Source of the DNA: Porphyromonadaceae bacterium
GTDB taxonomy: Bacteria > Bacteroidota > Bacteroidia > Bacteroidales > Paludibacteraceae
Assembly: GCA_905372135.1 (NCBI GenBank)
Contig: CAJPNS010000051.1
Location: 1 to 13,447, forward strand
Length of the DNA: 13,447 bases
Direction of reading: 5' to 3'
Made by a program: the position numbers and the translations under genes. Positions within the stretch are counted from its first letter, which is position 1. Each line of letters opens with the position of its first letter. Under the pieces are notes generated by a model that was given only the letters and a program-made list of their open reading frames with translations, had not been told where the DNA came from and made no database searches. Positions 7,896 through 13,447 of this stretch are shown piece by piece.

Positions 7896-7924
7896 TTTGT
7901 GTTGTACAAATACGATTATTTTTG
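7896..7924 (+). promoter_or_regulatory. Probable internal Bacteroidota promoter
   Basis: TTTG at 7896-7899 and TATTTTTG at 7917-7924 are separated by 17 bases. The second matches the Bacteroidota -7 box TAnnTTTG exactly and the first matches the -33 TTTG; 17 is at the short end of accepted spacing. It sits in the 72-base gap after the GT10 gene and 35 bases before the ATG at 7960. It would let the last five genes be transcribed separately. A 5-bp inverted repeat, TTTGT/ACAAA at 7896-7910, overlaps the -33 box and may be chance. Confidence 0.5.
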
Positions 7925-7959
7925 CAGATTAAGGTTATAGAATTTGATATTTTGAGATT

Positions 7960-8928
7960 ATGAAAATTTCCATTGTTATTCCCGTTTATAATGTAGAGAA
8001 ATATTTGTCGCGGTGTTTGGATTCGGTACTTAATCAGAGTTACGATAGCGACTACGAGGTCATTTGTGTCGACGACGGTAGTGCCGACGGCAGTTCTGCA
8101 ATACTCAAAGAGTATGCAGACAGAAACGAAAAGATAAAGATAATCAGACAGGAGAATAAAGGGCTAAGTGGTGCACGTAATACGGGACTTCGGGCTGCTC
8201 ACGGTCAGTATGTATGGTTTGTCGATAGCGACGATTGGGTATCTGATAGAGCGTTGAATATTTTGCACGACAAAGCTAATGGGCAGGATATATTGTGTTT
8301 CAATGCTTGTATGTTTGATGATAACAAAAATATGTTTATCGACAATAGCAGCAATAATACCGGAAATGAATTTTCGATGAATGGCTGGGAATATTACAAT
8401 TATGTTGTTTTAAAACCCGAAAAGATACATTTTGTCTGTGTTTGGCAAAGATTATATCGCAGAGAGTTTTTGTTGGAAAATAGTCTTTTTTTCGAAGAGG
8501 GTATCTATCACGAAGACAATCTATTTACCCCTATTGCTTGTTATTATGCAGCTTCCGTAAAGGTAATACCCGACATATTGTACATTTACCGCATACGCCA
8601 AGGCAGTATTACACAATCGATTAACAGCAAACGTATATTAGACACAATACACGTTACCAACCGGCTTGCCAAGTTTTTTATTCTCAAAGATAATATAGAT
8701 AAGCGAGCTGTATTCAAAATACTTGCCTCCGACTATATCAATTTCTTTTCGGAAGAAACATTCAATTTATACGGCGATAAAGACAAAGAAATAAGCAAGT
8801 TAGTTGATTTCAAAATGTTTCGAAAAACGGCAGTGAGTCCACGTCACAGATTTCTATACTGTCTTATAAAGGTCTCGCCTAACCTATTTCGAGCATACTC
8901 CAAATTAGTAAAAAAGCTAAGGCAATAA
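7960..8928 (+). CDS. GT2 family glycosyltransferase (DSDDW type)
   Basis: Fourth GT2 glycosyltransferase, and one of the two most canonical. MKISIVIPVYNVEKYL opens the protein, CVDDGSADGS (36-45) binds the nucleotide, GLSGARNTGL (68-77) is conserved, and FVDSDDWVS (87-95) holds the metal-binding D89, D91 and D92. The block YHEDNLF (183-189) carries the catalytic-base position. VWQRLYRREFL (161-171) matches the W-KLYRR-FL pattern of the WcaA/EpsJ-like subgroup common in capsule loci. The 322-residue length is normal, and no membrane helix is seen. It follows the largest gap since 3207, with a likely promoter just upstream, and the next gene starts 13 bases after its stop. The sugar transferred is unknown. 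Confidence 0.92.
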   Translation: MKISIVIPVYNVEKYLSRCLDSVLNQSYDSDYEVICVDDGSADGSSAILKEYADRNEKIKIIRQENKGLSGARNTGLRAAHGQYVWFVDSDDWVSDRALNILHDKANGQDILCFNACMFDDNKNMFIDNSSNNTGNEFSMNGWEYYNYVVLKPEKIHFVCVWQRLYRREFLLENSLFFEEGIYHEDNLFTPIACYYAASVKVIPDILYIYRIRQGSITQSINSKRILDTIHVTNRLAKFFILKDNIDKRAVFKILASDYINFFSEETFNLYGDKDKEISKLVDFKMFRKTAVSPRHRFLYCLIKVSPNLFRAYSKLVKKLRQ

Positions 8929-8941
8929 ATATAAAACTGTA

Positions 8942-9901
8942 ATGTTTTCTGTAATAATACCTTTGTACAACAAAGCATCGTACGTAGAGAAAGCCATTCG
9001 GTCGGTGTGGTCGCAGACATATCGCGATTTTGAACTGATAATAGTCGACGACGGTAGCACCGATGCCTCTTTGTCTGTTGTAGAATCGTTGTGTTCCGAA
9101 TTGAGCAAAACCGACTTAAAGACAAAATCTCACATCGTATCGCAAAAAAACTCCGGAGTATCGACTGCCCGCAACAATGGTGTAAAATCGGCACAATATC
9201 CCTACATTTGTTTCCTCGATGCAGACGACTGGTGGGAGCCGACATTTCTGGAAGAGATGAGCCATCTTATATGCGAATTTCCACAATCAGGTATATACGG
9301 CACAGGTTATTACATCGTAAAAAACGGCTGGAAGCGTGTGGCTCCGGTGGGAGTAGAGACCGATTTTGATAAAGGCACTATCGATTATTGTAAGGTATAT
9401 GCCCGAACACTCTGTATGCCACTCACTTCTATCTCGGTTGCCGTACCGAAACATATTTTCGAGCAGGCAAACGGGTTCAAACCCGCACTGAAACTTGGCG
9501 AGGATTTCGACCTCTGGGTACGTATAGCTATGAATCACACAGTCGCATATCTAAATAAACCTTTGGCATATTACAACCAAGATGTAGAACTAAAAAATAG
9601 AGCTATCGGCGGTAAATTATACAAACCGTCTGAGCATATGTTATTTTCGGATTATGGCGTATTTATGCAGAATACCGATTTTCGCCATCTGTACGAACGT
9701 TTGGCGTTGTACGGTCTATTGCCCTATTATTACAACAATGTCAACAAAATAGAGGTCGACAGCATATTGGCGCAGATAGATTTAAGTAAACACGACAGTA
9801 TATACGTATGGTATTACAAGCGTCTGCCTCGTTGGATGGTAAGGTTATGGCAAAAAACACTTAAAAGATTAAGTATCATAAAAAATAGGATTATAAAATG
9901 A
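8942..9901 (+). CDS. GT2 family glycosyltransferase (DADDWW type)
   Basis: Fifth GT2 glycosyltransferase. It has FSVIIPLYNKASYV (2-15), IIVDDGSTD (33-41), GVSTARNNGV (72-81), the metal site CFLDADDWWEP (90-100) and a complete catalytic-base motif LGEDFDLWVRI (185-195). PLTSISVAVPK (160-170) fits the acceptor-side strand of the fold. The protein is 319 aa, ends in a basic tail, and has no membrane segment. Its TGA stop overlaps the ATG of the next gene by four bases, so the two are probably translated together and may act in successive steps. Donor and acceptor are unknown. Confidence 0.92.
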   Translation: MFSVIIPLYNKASYVEKAIRSVWSQTYRDFELIIVDDGSTDASLSVVESLCSELSKTDLKTKSHIVSQKNSGVSTARNNGVKSAQYPYICFLDADDWWEPTFLEEMSHLICEFPQSGIYGTGYYIVKNGWKRVAPVGVETDFDKGTIDYCKVYARTLCMPLTSISVAVPKHIFEQANGFKPALKLGEDFDLWVRIAMNHTVAYLNKPLAYYNQDVELKNRAIGGKLYKPSEHMLFSDYGVFMQNTDFRHLYERLALYGLLPYYYNNVNKIEVDSILAQIDLSKHDSIYVWYYKRLPRWMVRLWQKTLKRLSIIKNRIIK

Positions 9902-10947
9902 AACCACAAGTTATTGTCGACCCTTCTGTAAATATCTTGTACGCAAGTTTTTATATCGAAGGATTGTATGAAACATACGGACGACGAAATGTGAAATTCA
10001 GTTCAAAACCTTTCGTCTCTTTGTCTCTCGAATCTCGTATGGCAGCATTTCCTTTTGTCGTTATAAAAGACGGAAAAACGACCAAATACATTATATCTTT
10101 CTATGATTCATATAAAATAATAGAAGAATTATATCATTGGTGCGATGTGTACGGAAGTGTGAATGCCAACTTTAATTTGACTCCTAAGCAATATCATCCA
10201 AAATTGGTATCGCTTGCACCATCATTTGGAATAAGAGTTTGGGGAATTGCCAACACTATACTTTTTGCTCTTACTAATCTTGCAAAAACTATCAAATACA
10301 CCAGAGAATCATTTAGTTATCGTAAGTTTTTAGGAAAATATAAAAGAATGTATACTCTTCGTCTACCATATAAAAGCTATGAAAAGAGTCGTACTATCGA
10401 TATAAAAAACAATTATATATTTTCACTTAATACACTGTGGTACAACGACGAATGGAATAAAAACGATGAAGGAGTAAACAAAACTCGAGCTAACTTTATA
10501 AGAGCGTGTAAAGATATAAAAACGATCGACTTTGAAGGAGGAATGGTATCTTCGAAACTCAGCCAATCATCGAATAGCTTATTCGCAGACTGTCTGTATC
10601 ACAAGACAATAGCAATGAAAACATGGCTTTATAAAACATGTAAATCATTTGTGGTTTTCAATACACCTGCCTTTTGGAATTGTCATGGATGGAAACTCGC
10701 AGAGTACTTAGCTCTTGGAAAGGCAATCGTATCTACAGATTTATCGAATGATTTGCCCGCTCCTTTGATAAATGGAGAAAATATACATATTACAGACAAT
10801 AGCCAAGAGGCAATCGGAGAAGCTATAACATTTATAATGAATAACATTGAGTATCGAGATAAACTCGGAAATAATGCTCGTCGATACTGGAAAAAATACG
10901 GCACACCCGTTAAATCTTTGGAATTATTGGGGTGTGTAGGGGATTAA
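9898..10947 (+). CDS. GT-B fold glycosyltransferase (GT4-like, divergent)
   Basis: Probable GT-B fold glycosyltransferase, 349 aa. The recognisable part is the C-terminal donor-binding half: FVVFNTPAFWNCHGWKLAEY (251-270) followed by LALGKAIVSTDLSNDLPAP (271-289), and the end block EYRDKLGNNARRYWKKYGTP (318-337), typical of the last helices of this fold. In the E-x7-E motif of retaining GT4 enzymes the second glutamate is present (E269), but the first position is Asn (N261). The N-terminal half matches no motif I know. KPFVSLSLESRMAAFPF (37-53) may be part of the acceptor domain. The start overlaps the preceding stop (ATGA). The gene is AT-rich (16 G/C in 60 bases at 10381-10440), unlike the genes on either side. 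The glycosyltransferase fold is likely; family assignment, sugar and even retaining mechanism are uncertain. Confidence 0.72.
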   Translation: MKPQVIVDPSVNILYASFYIEGLYETYGRRNVKFSSKPFVSLSLESRMAAFPFVVIKDGKTTKYIISFYDSYKIIEELYHWCDVYGSVNANFNLTPKQYHPKLVSLAPSFGIRVWGIANTILFALTNLAKTIKYTRESFSYRKFLGKYKRMYTLRLPYKSYEKSRTIDIKNNYIFSLNTLWYNDEWNKNDEGVNKTRANFIRACKDIKTIDFEGGMVSSKLSQSSNSLFADCLYHKTIAMKTWLYKTCKSFVVFNTPAFWNCHGWKLAEYLALGKAIVSTDLSNDLPAPLINGENIHITDNSQEAIGEAITFIMNNIEYRDKLGNNARRYWKKYGTPVKSLELLGCVGD

Positions 10948-10970
10948 CTTATTAGCAATTAGTAAATAAA

Positions 10971-12143
10971 ATGAAAAAGATTCTACTGGTATTCGGTACT
11001 CGTCCGGAGGCAATAAAAATGGCTCCGCTAGTAAACAAATTCAAAGAGTATGCTTCAGATTTTCAGACTATTGTCTGCGTCACCGGGCAACATCGTCAGA
11101 TGCTCGATAGTGTATTGAGGCTCTTCGATATTGTGCCCGACTACGACTTGGACATAATGAAGCCCGGGCAGGATTTGTACGATATCACATCGCGTGTAAT
11201 ACTCGGAATGCGTGATGTACTCCGAGACTCGCAGCCCAATATAGTATTCGTTCACGGCGACACCACTACTTCGATGGCTGCAGCAATGGCTGCATTTTAC
11301 AGCCAAATACCTGTAGCTCACGTAGAAGCAGGTTTACGAACATATAATATCTACAGCCCTTGGCCGGAAGAGATAAACCGTCAGATTACGGGACGTATCG
11401 CTCGGTGGCACTTATCGCCTACCGAAATATCGAAACATAACCTACTGAAAGAGAATATCGTAGCCGATAATATTTTTGTTACCGGCAATACTGTTATAGA
11501 CGCTTTGCTATGGGTAAACAATAAGATAATAAACGACAAAGCATTGTCCGATAGTTTAACCCGACAGATATCGAACATCGGTTATGATATTTGTCGCCTG
11601 CAAAATGGTAAACGTCTGATACTCATCACTGGGCATCGTCGCGAGAACTTCGGTGAAGGATTTTTGAATATCTGTATGTCTATCAAAGAATTGGCTAAGA
11701 AATATACGAATGTCGATTTTGTTTATCCTATGCATCTCAATCCCAATGTACGCAAGCCTATCAAAGAGATTTTCGGTGATATCGATAGCCATCAAGAAAG
11801 AGCTGCCGACAACATCTATTTCATCGAGCCACTCGATTACCTTCCTTTTGTCTTTCTTATGGGGAAATCTCACCTATTGCTTACCGATAGCGGAGGGGTA
11901 CAAGAAGAGGCTCCCGGACTTGGCAAACCCGTGCTTGTAATGCGCGATACCACCGAACGCCCCGAAGCAGTAGAGGCAGGCACAGTGGCTTTGGTCGGTA
12001 CCGATAGGCGATGTATTGTAGACAAGGTATCTTCGTTGCTCGACGATGAGTCGATATATCGGGCGATGTCGAAGGCACGAAACCCTTATGGCGACGGGAA
12101 AGCGTGCAGTCGGATAGTAGATCTATTCAGACATCTTACCTAA
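10971..12143 (+). CDS. wecB: UDP-N-acetylglucosamine 2-epimerase (non-hydrolysing)
   Basis: Converts UDP-GlcNAc to UDP-ManNAc in the cytoplasm. All family landmarks are present in 390 aa: FGTRPEAIKMAPL (8-20), VTGQHRQML (37-45), HGDTTTSMAAAMA (95-107), AHVEAGLRTYN (116-126), WPEEINRQITGRIA (131-144), ITGHRRENFGEG (219-230) and LTDSGGVQEEAPGLGKPVL further on. Residues equivalent to E. coli WecB D95, E117, E131 and H213 can be placed at D97, E119, E133 and H222, with matching spacing for the first three. The GC-rich codons (37 G/C in 60 bases at 11941-12000) resemble the exporter gene rather than the AT-rich inserts. It is the last gene of the cluster, 23 bases after the GT-B gene. WecC, which would oxidise the product to UDP-ManNAcA, is not in the window, so ManNAc itself or another derivative may be used. 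The hydrolysing NeuC-type activity is unlikely given the complete non-hydrolysing motif set. Confidence 0.96.
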   Translation: MKKILLVFGTRPEAIKMAPLVNKFKEYASDFQTIVCVTGQHRQMLDSVLRLFDIVPDYDLDIMKPGQDLYDITSRVILGMRDVLRDSQPNIVFVHGDTTTSMAAAMAAFYSQIPVAHVEAGLRTYNIYSPWPEEINRQITGRIARWHLSPTEISKHNLLKENIVADNIFVTGNTVIDALLWVNNKIINDKALSDSLTRQISNIGYDICRLQNGKRLILITGHRRENFGEGFLNICMSIKELAKKYTNVDFVYPMHLNPNVRKPIKEIFGDIDSHQERAADNIYFIEPLDYLPFVFLMGKSHLLLTDSGGVQEEAPGLGKPVLVMRDTTERPEAVEAGTVALVGTDRRCIVDKVSSLLDDESIYRAMSKARNPYGDGKACSRIVDLFRHLT

Positions 12144-12181
12144 TATCCTACACACCGACGTCAGCGTCTGCTGCAAGGCGG

Positions 12182-12210
12182 TATAAGCCAACGGTAAAAC
12201 TGTGGTTATA
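12182..12210. repeat. Imperfect inverted repeat between convergent genes
   Basis: The 80-base gap between the wecB stop and the aroB stop holds TATAAGCCA (12182-12190) and TGGTTATA (12203-12210). They pair as an 8-bp stem with one bulged G and a 12-base loop. The position between convergent genes suits a shared transcription terminator. However, the stem is AT-rich and no run of T follows on either strand, so the role is uncertain. A smaller GACG/CGTC hairpin lies just to its left. Confidence 0.25.
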
Positions 12211-12223
12211 AGCGACTTTCGTA

Positions 12224-13261
12224 TTATAAAAACACATACTCGAGTGCCTCGTAGATTTCGTCTTTCGACGATTTGCAGTTGCAGTGAAATCGACCTATAT
12301 CTTCGAGCAAGGTGAAGTTTATCGTATTGGTAGTGTTCTTTTTATCGTGCTGCATGAAGGCATATATTTCATCGAAGTCGCGGCAACCAATCGGTATGGC
12401 AGTATAATGCTCTTTTACAAAAGAGTGCAGTCGGTGGAGCTCTTTTTTGGGGAACTTGTAGTGTATTACCGACAGATAGAGTTCGCACACCATTCCCCAA
12501 GCGACAGCGTGCCCGTGAGTAAGTTCTATTTTTCGGCTTGCTGCCAAAGCCTCGAATGCGTGTGCAAACGTATGCCCGAAGTTCAATGCTCGACGTTCGT
12601 TGCGATCGTATCGGTCTATCTTAGCCAGATATTGCTTAATCTCTATATCTCTCTTTATCAGACCACTAAGAAGTTTTTTATCGATATTTTCCAAATCTAT
12701 ATCGTATGTCTGCCGTAGCAAATCGGAGTCCGATATCAGACCGTATTTGAGCATTTCGGCATATCCGTCGGCTTTTGCCGTATATGGCAACGTATCTATT
12801 AAATCGGTATCTATCAATATCCACTTGGGGTCGGCAAAGACACCCACTTCGTTTTTCAGACCGGCGAAGTTTATCCCCGTCTTACCGCCTATCGATGCGT
12901 CTACCATTGCCATAAGTGTGGTCGGAATATTCACGAAATCGCAGCCCCTTTTGAAAGTTGCTGCCACGAAGCCTCCAAGGTCGGTAGTGATACCGCCACC
13001 AATATTTACTATCAACGATTGGCGGTTTGCTCCCTCACGTCCAAGCCATTGCCATAGCGATACGGCTTCGTCTATCGACTTCGTGCTCTCGACAGCTACC
13101 AACTTATATACCGACCTTATACCTGTAGCCCGAAGACTTTCTATACAATCGGTAAATATATCATACACAGCACTATCTATAACGACAAATATACCATTGT
13201 CGCGATATTTGCTGACTATTTTGTCAATATTTCGTACTAAGTTCGAATACAGTATTTTCAT
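12224..13261 (-). CDS. aroB: 3-dehydroquinate synthase
   Basis: Second step of the shikimate pathway: converts DAHP to 3-dehydroquinate using NAD and a divalent metal, in the cytoplasm. The NAD-binding glycine motif NIGGGITTDLGGFVAATFKRG spans 86-106. The substrate-binding block PTTLMAMVDASIGGKTGIN spans 113-131. The metal ligands can be placed at E169 (GYAEMLKYG), H230 (NFGHTFAHAFE) and H249 (THGHAVAWGM); HDKKN follows near residue 308. At 345 aa it is a little shorter than the E. coli enzyme (362), mainly at the N-terminus, and appears complete. It runs opposite to the glycan genes and has its own promoter, so it is probably not functionally linked to them and marks the flank of the locus. 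Related sugar-phosphate cyclases (such as 2-deoxy-scyllo-inosose synthase) share the fold, but the full AroB motif set and the housekeeping-like location favour AroB. Confidence 0.96.
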   Translation of the reverse strand: MKILYSNLVRNIDKIVSKYRDNGIFVVIDSAVYDIFTDCIESLRATGIRSVYKLVAVESTKSIDEAVSLWQWLGREGANRQSLIVNIGGGITTDLGGFVAATFKRGCDFVNIPTTLMAMVDASIGGKTGINFAGLKNEVGVFADPKWILIDTDLIDTLPYTAKADGYAEMLKYGLISDSDLLRQTYDIDLENIDKKLLSGLIKRDIEIKQYLAKIDRYDRNERRALNFGHTFAHAFEALAASRKIELTHGHAVAWGMVCELYLSVIHYKFPKKELHRLHSFVKEHYTAIPIGCRDFDEIYAFMQHDKKNTTNTINFTLLEDIGRFHCNCKSSKDEIYEALEYVFL

Positions 13262-13286
13262 CGGATGTTCGGAGCTTTTTGCAGTG

Positions 13287-13294
13287 CAAAGTTA
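13287..13294 (-). promoter_or_regulatory. aroB promoter -7 box
   Basis: On the minus strand this reads TAACTTTG, an exact match to the Bacteroidota -7 consensus TAnnTTTG, ending 25 bases before the aroB ATG. That leaves a short leader of roughly 20 bases. No TTG-type -33 element is seen at the right distance upstream, so the call rests on the -7 box and its position. Confidence 0.55.
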
Positions 13295-13351
13295 AGTGAT
13301 TTTTTGGCTTTTTATTGATAGAAAAAGCTACTTATTTTTTATAAAAATCAT

Positions 13352-13359
13352 TATCTTTG
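13352..13359 (+). promoter_or_regulatory. Divergent plus-strand promoter -7 box
   Basis: TATCTTTG matches the Bacteroidota -7 box TAnnTTTG exactly and points away from aroB, within the 186-base stretch 13262-13447 that holds no gene. No ATG follows it before the window ends, so its gene lies beyond, with a leader of over 80 bases. A matching -33 TTTG at normal spacing is not apparent. Confidence 0.45.
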
Positions 13360-13373
13360 TATCGTTGTGCAAG

Positions 13374-13391
13374 ATAGATATTTTTATCTAT
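13374..13391 (+). repeat. AT-rich hairpin in the downstream gene's leader
   Basis: ATAGATA (13374-13380), a TTTT loop and TATCTAT (13385-13391) form a perfect 7-bp hairpin shortly after the putative plus-strand promoter. It could be a leader structure or a protein-binding palindrome, but in such AT-rich sequence it may be chance. Confidence 0.25.
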
Positions 13392-13447
13392 TTACAACCA
13401 TAATCATACCATTATCAGTGATTTTTATTTTTTTATATTATAAACCA

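Noticed and set aside
4185..7993. Exact 13-base direct repeat CCCGTTTATAATG at 4185-4197 and 7981-7993, with a similar copy near 5097.
   Set aside because: Each copy encodes the conserved PVYN motif at the start of a GT2 domain, so coding constraint explains it; it is not a mobile-element or attachment repeat.
8844..9245. Minus-strand open frame of 133 codons across the junction of two GT2 genes.
   Set aside because: It overlaps two well-supported plus-strand genes and its translation has no recognisable features.
12284..13295. Long plus-strand open frames opposite aroB (12284-12718 and 12600-13295).
   Set aside because: They lie antisense to a full-length, motif-complete AroB and their translations show no domain pattern; they are shadows.
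1..13447. Search by eye for CRISPR arrays, tRNA or rRNA genes, transposases, insertion-sequence ends, toxin-antitoxin pairs or phage-defence genes.
   Set aside because: None found: nearly all bases are covered by glycan genes and aroB, and the gaps are too short or lack the needed structure.

Overview
The window looks like chromosome from a Bacteroidota bacterium, probably order Bacteroidales. The reasons are: promoter-like boxes matching the phylum's -7 element TAnnTTTG (at about 7917, at 13352, and at 13287 on the minus strand), weak or absent Shine-Dalgarno sequences at most starts, moderate to low GC, and protein families typical of Bacteroidales surface-glycan loci. The genus cannot be named from the sequence alone.

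Positions 1-12143 hold twelve plus-strand genes of a surface polysaccharide (O-antigen or capsule-like) locus. In order: the ATPase of a Wzt-type polysaccharide ABC exporter (5' end cut off by the window); a PLP-dependent sugar aminotransferase; a sugar N-formyltransferase; three GT2 glycosyltransferases; a NodB-type polysaccharide deacetylase; a GT10 fucosyltransferase-like enzyme; two more GT2 glycosyltransferases; a GT-B fold glycosyltransferase; and a non-hydrolysing UDP-GlcNAc 2-epimerase (wecB). Three gene pairs overlap by 1-4 bases (near 4146, 6083 and 9898), and most other gaps are under 60 bases, as in an operon. A likely internal promoter lies at 7896-7924.

Positions 12224-13261, on the minus strand, hold aroB (3-dehydroquinate synthase), a shikimate-pathway housekeeping gene that converges on wecB and probably marks the edge of the locus. 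The last 186 bases hold the aroB promoter and a divergent plus-strand promoter for a gene beyond the window.

Taken together, the locus should make a heteropolysaccharide containing an N-formylated amino-dideoxy sugar (aminotransferase plus formyltransferase), perhaps a ManNAc-derived sugar (WecB), and possibly fucose (GT10). Up to seven glycosyltransferases would build it, a cytoplasmic deacetylase may trim it, and a Wzt/Wzm ABC transporter would export it. Wzm, the initiating transferase and several nucleotide-sugar genes (rmlA/rmlB, wecC, gmd/fcl) are not in the window. Three genes (formyltransferase, GT10, GT-B) are clearly richer in AT than their neighbours, which suggests a mosaic put together by transfer. 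I found no evidence of a wholly new type of system. The interest lies in the predicted glycan chemistry and in a few divergent enzymes.
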